From: Thermoflexales bacterium
GTDB taxonomy: Bacteria; Chloroflexota; Anaerolineae; B4-G1
Direction: 5' to 3'
NCBI GenBank assembly: GCA_007118795.1
Contig: SKQX01000234.1
Coordinates: 1 to 10,400 of the forward strand
Length of the DNA stretch: 10,400 nucleotides
Part shown: piece after piece, positions 6,122-10,400 of the stretch
How positions within the stretch are numbered: position 1 is the first letter of the stretch
Layout: each line of letters starts with the position of its first letter
Notes under the pieces: generated by a model
The model's database searches: none
What the model was told of the DNA's origin: nothing
What the model saw: the letters and a program-made list of their open reading frames with translations, nothing else
Made by a program: the position numbers and the translations under genes

Positions 6122-7575
6122 GAGCGACCGACGAAGGCACCACTGGGAGTCCCAATCGCTCAGTCCGGCCCATGGTGGCGCTGGTGGGAAGGCCCAACGT
6201 GGGGAAGTCGACCCTCTTCAATCGTATCGCCGGCAGACGAATAGCGGTGGTGCACGACGCCCCGGGCACCACGCGCGACCGGCTGTACGCAGACGCGGAG
6301 TGGAACGGGTTGCCCTTTACGGTGATCGACACGGGAGGAATAGAAATCCTACCAGAGACGGTCGCCGACGGACGTCGCCCCGGTCCCCAACGGGTGCTCG
6401 CCCAGGATTCCGCGCCCTATATCGCGATGATGCGTGCGCAGGCCGAGTTAGCCGCTGAGCAGGCCGATGCGATCGTCTTCATGACAGATGCCAGAAGCGG
6501 TCTTACGGCCGCCGACGAGGAGGTCGCGGACGTGCTCCGCCGGGCCGGCTGTCCCGTGTTCCTGGTGGCGAACAAGGTCGACAGCAACAAGCTCCGAGAC
6601 CAGGCATTCGAGTTCTACGCGCTGGGGCTGGGCGACGTCTATCCTGTTTCGGCACTCCACGGCCTGGGAGTCGGTGATCTTCTCGATGACGTCGTCGTGG
6701 CTCTCAGGCAGGAGATGGCGACCAGAGAGGATACACCTGTGGAACCGGCCGAACCCCAAGAGCAGGTAGAGCTGACGATCGTGGGGCGGCCGAACGTCGG
6801 GAAGTCGTCGCTCCTCAACAGACTCCTCGGCGAGGAACGCGTCATCGTCAGTCCCGTGCCAGGCACTACGCGCGACGCTGTGGACACTTTTCTAGAATGG
6901 CGGGGCACGCCCATCACCCTCGTGGACACAGCTGGGATCCGCCGCCCCGGCAAGGTTGCGCGGGGTGTGGAGTACTACAGTGTCCTGCGCGCACTGCGGG
7001 CCCTCCGTCGGGCCGACGTGGGCCTATTGGTGATCGACGGCTATGAGGGTGTCAGAGCCCAGGACACCCATGTCGCGGGGGCGATCATCGACGAGTGGGC
7101 CAGCGTCGTCGTGCTCATCAACAAGTGGGACTTGGTGGAGAAGGGCCCGGAGACCAGAATGGAGTACGCCCACTGGGTCCGCAATACGCTGCGGTTCCTC
7201 GACTACGTGCCGGTATTGTTCATCTCCGCTCTGACTGGTCAGGGCGTGCACGAGGTACTTCCCACCGCTCTAGAGGTTTGGCGCGCGCGATTTGACCGCA
7301 TTCGGACCAGCGAGCTCAACCGCATCGTCCAGGACGCGGTGGCCAAACACGCTCCACCGAGCAAGCGCGGGCGCCGGCTGAGGATCTACTATGCCAGCCA
7401 ACCCGAAGTCGATCCACCTACGTTCGTGTTCCACGTCAACGACCCCAGTCTGGTTCACTTCAGCTACGAGCGCTACCTGGAGAACCAGCTCCGCGAGGCT
7501 AAGAGCTTCCCCGGGACTCCGCTGCAGCTTCTGTTCAGGCCACGCCGGCGGCCCGGAGCTCAGGACAGACGTTGA
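6118..7575 (+). CDS. der: Ribosome-assembly GTPase Der (EngA)
   Basis: This 485-residue protein has the two tandem GTPase domains unique to Der, needed for maturation of the 50S ribosomal subunit. Domain 1: Walker A GRPNVGKS at 24-31, PGTTRD at 49-54, DTGG at 71-74 and NKVD at 152-155. Domain 2: GRPNVGKS at 223-230, PGTTRD at 248-253, DTAG at 270-273 and NKWD at 335-338, with SAL at 370-372. A KH-like RNA-binding domain covers about 390-475, with a short basic tail. All key nucleotide-binding residues are present in both domains. The loop after DTGG in domain 1 (about 75-104) is some 10-15 residues longer than in common Der proteins. The ATG overlaps the cdaR stop as ATGA, so der is the last member of the coupled operon. 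No terminator is evident after it. Confidence 0.97.
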   Translation: MRATDEGTTGSPNRSVRPMVALVGRPNVGKSTLFNRIAGRRIAVVHDAPGTTRDRLYADAEWNGLPFTVIDTGGIEILPETVADGRRPGPQRVLAQDSAPYIAMMRAQAELAAEQADAIVFMTDARSGLTAADEEVADVLRRAGCPVFLVANKVDSNKLRDQAFEFYALGLGDVYPVSALHGLGVGDLLDDVVVALRQEMATREDTPVEPAEPQEQVELTIVGRPNVGKSSLLNRLLGEERVIVSPVPGTTRDAVDTFLEWRGTPITLVDTAGIRRPGKVARGVEYYSVLRALRALRRADVGLLVIDGYEGVRAQDTHVAGAIIDEWASVVVLINKWDLVEKGPETRMEYAHWVRNTLRFLDYVPVLFISALTGQGVHEVLPTALEVWRARFDRIRTSELNRIVQDAVAKHAPPSKRGRRLRIYYASQPEVDPPTFVFHVNDPSLVHFSYERYLENQLREAKSFPGTPLQLLFRPRRRPGAQDRR

Positions 7576-7636
7576 TGAATCAGCAAAGAAGGGATGTCGC
7601 ACAAACTCAGGAATCGGTGAGGGGAAGGTATGGATA

Positions 7637-7719
7637 TGCCCCGGAGAGGAGTCGAACCTCCACGCCCTTGCGGGCACAGGCCCTCAACCTGCCGCGTATG
7701 CCTATTCCGCCACCGGGGC
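7637..7719 (-). tRNA. tRNA-Leu, anticodon GAG
   Basis: Read on the - strand, 83 bases fold as a class II tRNA. The acceptor stem pairs GCCCCGG (7713-7719 on + as the complement) with CCGGGGC (7638-7644). The D stem is GCG/CGC with GG in the loop. The anticodon stem is GCAGG/CCTGT around the loop TTGAGGG, giving anticodon GAG (complement of 7683-7685), which reads CUC/CUU leucine codons. The long variable arm forms GCCC-GCAA-GGGC, as expected for leucine. The T arm has the TTCGACT loop. The discriminator base is A at 7637, correct for leucine. CCA is not encoded, as the next bases read TAT. It is the only supported gene on the - strand and points towards der. Confidence 0.95.
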
Positions 7720-7730
7720 AATCAGCCGTA

Positions 7731-7758
7731 ATTATACTCAGTGGAAGCTGGTTGTCAA
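7731..7758 (-). promoter_or_regulatory. Consensus promoter of tRNA-Leu
   Basis: On the - strand the -35 box is TTGACA (complement of 7753-7758) and the -10 box is TATAAT (complement of 7731-7736), separated by 16 bases (7737-7752). Both hexamers match the sigma70 consensus exactly. Transcription would begin near 7724, about five bases before the mature tRNA 5' end. A strong promoter with a very short leader is what one expects for a stable RNA gene. Confidence 0.85.
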
Positions 7759-8034
7759 CTCCCTTGCTTGTCCACCGTTTTGGCACAGGGGAGTAGACGG
7801 TGCGCGTTCATCACCGCTGGAGACCTAACCAGAGGCCGCTGATACGGTGTCCGGAGGGGAGCCCGGACAGACGGGCGGCCGATCAGGTCCGTCGAGCTTC
7901 CCACAGGGGACAGTAAGTCGACCGTGGCATCAACGGGCCGGATTGCGGACGACAAGCTGGTCGTGGGCCCTGCTGGCATCACGGCTGCCCTGGATTGGAT
8001 CTGCAGCGGCGAGAGTCGACAGTCTCAAACCCAT
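7759..8034. other. Long non-coding leader upstream of plsX
   Basis: About 276 bases lie between the tRNA promoter and the plsX ribosome binding site with no ORF that has both a good start and a plausible protein. The stretch contains two perfect inverted repeats: TGTCCGG 7848-7854 with CCGGACA 7863-7869 (8-base loop), and ACGAC 7949-7953 with GTCGT 7960-7964 (6-base loop). Neither is followed by a T run, so they are not standard terminators. I found no clear -10/-35 pair for plsX on the + strand, though its promoter is expected here. In many bacteria rpmF (ribosomal protein L32) precedes plsX, but no such gene is seen. Confidence 0.4.
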
Positions 8035-8040
8035 AGGAGA
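8035..8040 (+). promoter_or_regulatory. Ribosome binding site of plsX
   Basis: AGGAGA at 8035-8040 lies eight bases before GTG 8049 and fixes that codon as the plsX start; the protein then begins MRIVVDAMGS, aligned with the usual N-terminus of PlsX. Confidence 0.75.
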
Positions 8041-8048
8041 ACAGACAA

Positions 8049-9038
8049 GTGAGAATCGTGGTCGATGCGATGGGGTCTGACGATTATCCTGTCCCTGACG
8101 TCGCTGGGGCCGTGCTCGCAGCCCAGGCCTGGCCGGACGATCAGATTACGTTGGTGGGGCAAGTTGACAGGATCGAAGAGGAGATGGAGAAGTTCGACAC
8201 CAGTGGCCTCGGCCTGCAGATCGTCCACGCAGGAGAGGTGATCGGGATGGACGACGAGCCAGCCTGGGCTGCCCGGGAGAAGCAGCAGTCTTCTATGCAC
8301 GTTGGGATGGGCCTGGTGCGCGACGACGAGGCCGACGCCTTCGTGTCTGCGGGCAACACCGGGGCAGCGCTGACGGTAGCTACGTTACACACGCTCAAAC
8401 GGATTCGCGGCGTCAGGCGACCCGCGCTGGCAGCAATCCCCCCGCTCCCGGCGGGCCACTTCGTGACCCTGGACATTGGAGCCAACGCGGACTGCAAGCC
8501 GGCTTATCTCATGCAGTTCGCCTTGATGGGCTCCATCTACGCCAAGGCGGTTCTCGGCCGCGCGGAACCACGGGTGGCGCTGCTGTCCAATGGCGAGGAG
8601 CGCGGGAAGGGAAACCAGCTGGTGAAGGACACAACGGAGCTACTGGAGGCCTCGGATGTCGGCTTCGTCGGCAATGTGGAGCCGAAAGAGGCGATGGCGC
8701 GCCAAGTCGATGTGGTGGTGCACGATGGCTTCACCGGCAACATCTTCATTAAGACCATCGAGGCAACGGCCAGTATGCTCACCAGGTTGATCCGTGATGA
8801 GATCAAGTCAGGTCCCCTCACAGCGGTTGGTGGGGTGCTAGCTCGACCGGCCTTTGGACGCGTCGCGCAACGGGTCGACCCCTTTGAGGTCGGTGGCGGG
8901 CCGTTGCTGGGTGTAAGGGGTGTCGTGATTGTGGCACACGGTCGCTCGAACGCGCGGGCGATCAAGAACGCCGTCGGTCAGGCCCGTCGTGCTATTCGGG
9001 GTGGGGTGGTGGAGGCGATCCGCACCGGAGTCAGTTAG
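8049..9038 (+). CDS. plsX: Phosphate acyltransferase PlsX
   Basis: A 329-residue soluble, membrane-associating enzyme that converts acyl-ACP and phosphate to acyl-phosphate, the acyl donor for PlsY in phosphatidic acid synthesis. The N-terminal motif reads DAMGSDDYPVP at residues 7-17, where the common form is DAMGGDHAP. Other family motifs are SAGNTGAALT (about 99-108), RPALAAIPP (about 123-131), LDIGANAD (about 140-147), SNGEERGKGNQLVKDT (about 180-195), VVVHDGFTGNIFIK (about 223-236) and GGGPLLGVRG (about 279-288). The length is within the usual 320-350. The GTG start is supported by AGGAGA eight bases upstream. fabF follows after 38 bases on the same strand, so the two are probably co-transcribed and join fatty acid elongation to phospholipid synthesis. 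Confidence 0.96.
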   Translation: MRIVVDAMGSDDYPVPDVAGAVLAAQAWPDDQITLVGQVDRIEEEMEKFDTSGLGLQIVHAGEVIGMDDEPAWAAREKQQSSMHVGMGLVRDDEADAFVSAGNTGAALTVATLHTLKRIRGVRRPALAAIPPLPAGHFVTLDIGANADCKPAYLMQFALMGSIYAKAVLGRAEPRVALLSNGEERGKGNQLVKDTTELLEASDVGFVGNVEPKEAMARQVDVVVHDGFTGNIFIKTIEATASMLTRLIRDEIKSGPLTAVGGVLARPAFGRVAQRVDPFEVGGGPLLGVRGVVIVAHGRSNARAIKNAVGQARRAIRGGVVEAIRTGVS

Positions 9039-9076
9039 GCGCGTATTGGGAGCTGTCTAGATAGGGAGAATGCTCT

Positions 9077-10348
9077 GTGAGACGTGACGTAGCGAAATCT
9101 GCCGAGGAGGAAAGACGGGTGGTCGTGACCGGCGTCGATGCTATGACTCCGCTGGGGCTGACCCTGGAGGAGACGTGGCAGCGATTGCTGATGGGGAGGT
9201 CGGGAATCGATCGCATCACGCAGTTCGATCCCTCAGACCTTCCGGTGCACATCGCGGGGGAGTTGAAGGGTTTCGATCCGACAGTCTACATCGATCGGAA
9301 GGAAGCACGACGAATGGCCCGGTGCTCGACCGTGGCGGTGGCCACGGCCCAGGGGGCTTTGGCCGACGCAGGATTGGAACTGCCGCTCAAGAACGCGGAG
9401 CGCGTTGGGACGCTGATAGGTAGCGGGGTCGGAGGGTATGAGCGTGCTATCGAAGGGGTTGACACCTTCCGCGAGAAGGGGTTACGAAGAGTAAACCCGT
9501 TCGTCCCGATCTCGATGCTGATCAATATGCCCTCTCATCACGTAAGCTGCTGGGCTGGCGCCACCGGCCCTATCAGCACGGTGGTCGCCGCCTGTGCCAC
9601 CGGGACCCAGGCCGTTGGAGAAGGTGCCGAGTACATCCGGCGAGGGGCAGCGGACGTGATGATATGTGGTGGGACCGATGCTATGATCCACTTCACCTTG
9701 TTGGTAGGCTTCTGCAGTATGCGGGCCCTCTCGGAGCGAAACAGCGAGCCGGCCCGGGCCAGCCGGCCGTTCGATGCCGATCGAGACGGCTTCGTCCTCA
9801 GCGAGGGGGCGGGGGTGTTCGTGCTCGAGGAGCTGGAGCACGCTAGAGAGCGCGGGGCCAGGATACGCGCCGAAGTGCTGGGGCATTCGTCATCTTCCGA
9901 TGCGTTTCACGTGGCCCAGCCAGACGCCGAGGGGCGCGGGGCCAGTCGCGCCATGCAGTGGGCCCTGGACGACGCCGATCTCGACCCCCGCGAGGTGGAC
10001 TACATCAACGCTCACGGGAGCTCCACCCCGATCAGCGATCCAGTGGAGACGCTGGCAATCAAGCGTGTCTTCCAGGATCATGCTTACGATCTCCCCATCA
10101 GCTCCACCAAGTCGATGATCGGTCACGCCATGGGCGGTGCGGGAGCCATCGAGGCGGCGGTCTGTGTCCGCACGATCGAAGAGGGACTGATCCACCCCAC
10201 GCTGAATCTGGAGACGCCCGACCCGGAGTGCGACCTGGACTACGTACCCGAAGGCCCACGAGAGGCAGACGTACGCGTCGCTCTTTCCAACTCCTTCGGA
10301 CTGGGTGGACAGAACGCCTGTCTCATACTGGGACGCTTCGAGGAGTAG
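9077..10348 (+). CDS. fabF: Beta-ketoacyl-ACP synthase II (FabF/KAS II)
   Basis: A 423-residue condensing enzyme that elongates acyl-ACP with malonyl-ACP in type II fatty acid synthesis. The catalytic triad is intact: Cys173 in VAACATG, His313 in NAHGSSTP and His350 in KSMIGHAMGGAG, with the conserved Lys345. The N-terminal RRVVVTGVDAMTPLG (13-27) and the C-terminal NSFGLGGQNA (405-414) are typical of the KAS I/II family. The length (about 410-425) and Cys-His-His arrangement exclude FabH. GTG 9077 has AGGGAGA at 9063-9069 seven bases upstream; it gives a slightly longer N-terminus than usual (12 residues before the core). No acpP, fabD or fabG lies between plsX and fabF, unlike the classic fab cluster. 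A role in a specialised polyketide pathway is possible but the plsX linkage favours primary lipid synthesis. Confidence 0.94.
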   Translation: MRRDVAKSAEEERRVVVTGVDAMTPLGLTLEETWQRLLMGRSGIDRITQFDPSDLPVHIAGELKGFDPTVYIDRKEARRMARCSTVAVATAQGALADAGLELPLKNAERVGTLIGSGVGGYERAIEGVDTFREKGLRRVNPFVPISMLINMPSHHVSCWAGATGPISTVVAACATGTQAVGEGAEYIRRGAADVMICGGTDAMIHFTLLVGFCSMRALSERNSEPARASRPFDADRDGFVLSEGAGVFVLEELEHARERGARIRAEVLGHSSSSDAFHVAQPDAEGRGASRAMQWALDDADLDPREVDYINAHGSSTPISDPVETLAIKRVFQDHAYDLPISSTKSMIGHAMGGAGAIEAAVCVRTIEEGLIHPTLNLETPDPECDLDYVPEGPREADVRVALSNSFGLGGQNACLILGRFEE

Positions 10349-10350
10349 GC

Positions 10351-10400
10351 ATGGAAATCGTCCGGAATGAGCGGCGCATCAATCTGCTTCGGTCCGTCGG
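10351..10400 (+). CDS. Start of an unidentified gene (3' end outside window)
   Basis: An ATG at 10351, three bases after the fabF stop, opens a frame that stays open to the window edge. AGGAG at 10341-10345, inside the last codons of fabF, lies five bases before it, so this is very likely a real start and co-transcribed with fabF. Only 16 codons are visible; they read MEIVRNERRINLLRSVG if the last codon is completed with its third base at 10400 excluded from frame certainty. The basic, Arg-rich N-terminus could precede a membrane helix, but this is too little to name a family. Confidence 0.6.
   Translation, partial: MEIVRNERRINLLRSV

Noticed and set aside
7391..7828. + strand ORFs running across the tRNA (also 7572-7796)
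   Set aside because: They read through the tRNA-Leu gene on the opposite strand and overlap the end of der; the codons correspond to tRNA stems rather than protein.
7848..7869. GC-rich hairpin considered as an intrinsic terminator
   Set aside because: The 7-bp stem is not followed by a T run on the + strand, nor by one on the - strand, so it does not have the intrinsic terminator form.
7995..8023. TTGGAT with a downstream hexamer as plsX promoter
   Set aside because: The sequence 17 bases downstream, GACAGT, is too far from TATAAT to support a promoter.
7847..8080. 77-codon + strand ORF before plsX
   Set aside because: It has no convincing ribosome binding site, no recognisable motif, runs 32 bases into plsX in another frame and is not an L32 (rpmF) or YceD protein, which are the usual plsX neighbours.
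1..10400. Search for an exotic system: CRISPR repeats, transposases, integrases, toxin-antitoxin pairs, phage genes, retrons
   Set aside because: No regularly spaced repeats, transposase or integrase motifs, or toxin-antitoxin-like gene pairs were seen; the well-supported genes are housekeeping or c-di-AMP related.

Overview
The window is a GC-rich bacterial chromosome segment of ordinary housekeeping genes. Nearly all of it is on the + strand; the one supported exception is a tRNA gene. Gene content (CcmB/C/D-type cytochrome c maturation next to a TPR protein, diadenylate cyclase CdaA, YbbR-domain CdaR and the GTPase Der, then PlsX and FabF) and the style of the proteins point to an uncultured member of the Chloroflexota. 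This placement is inference from protein character; no marker gene here settles it. I see no mobile element, CRISPR array, phage gene or defence system.

Layout. (1) 1-1279: the end of a cytochrome c maturation operon: the 3' part of ccmB (cut by the window edge), complete ccmC, and a 49-residue CcmD-like membrane peptide. (2) 1280-1567: an intergenic region with a weak terminator-like hairpin followed at once by a good extended -10 promoter. A short Arg-rich ORF begins about 10 bases after the -10 box. (3) 1568-7575: a tightly packed operon of a large TPR protein, cdaA, cdaR and der. Every junction is an overlap of stop and start codons, and a 21-codon micro-ORF appears to bridge the TPR gene and cdaA. 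(4) 7576-8048: a gap holding tRNA-Leu(GAG) on the - strand with a consensus promoter, then about 290 bases with no convincing gene upstream of plsX. (5) 8049-10400: the lipid synthesis genes plsX and fabF, and the first 16 codons of an unidentified gene.

How they work together. CcmB and CcmC belong to the membrane machinery that moves and handles heme for c-type cytochrome assembly, with CcmD as the small partner. CdaA makes the second messenger c-di-AMP at the membrane, and CdaR is its usual extracytoplasmic partner. Der is a ribosome-assembly GTPase, so this operon joins c-di-AMP signalling to ribosome biogenesis plus an uncharacterised TPR scaffold. PlsX and FabF link acyl-ACP elongation to phospholipid synthesis. 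The least explained parts are the TPR protein, the two tiny ORFs at 1417-1575 and 3931-3996, and the leader region before plsX.
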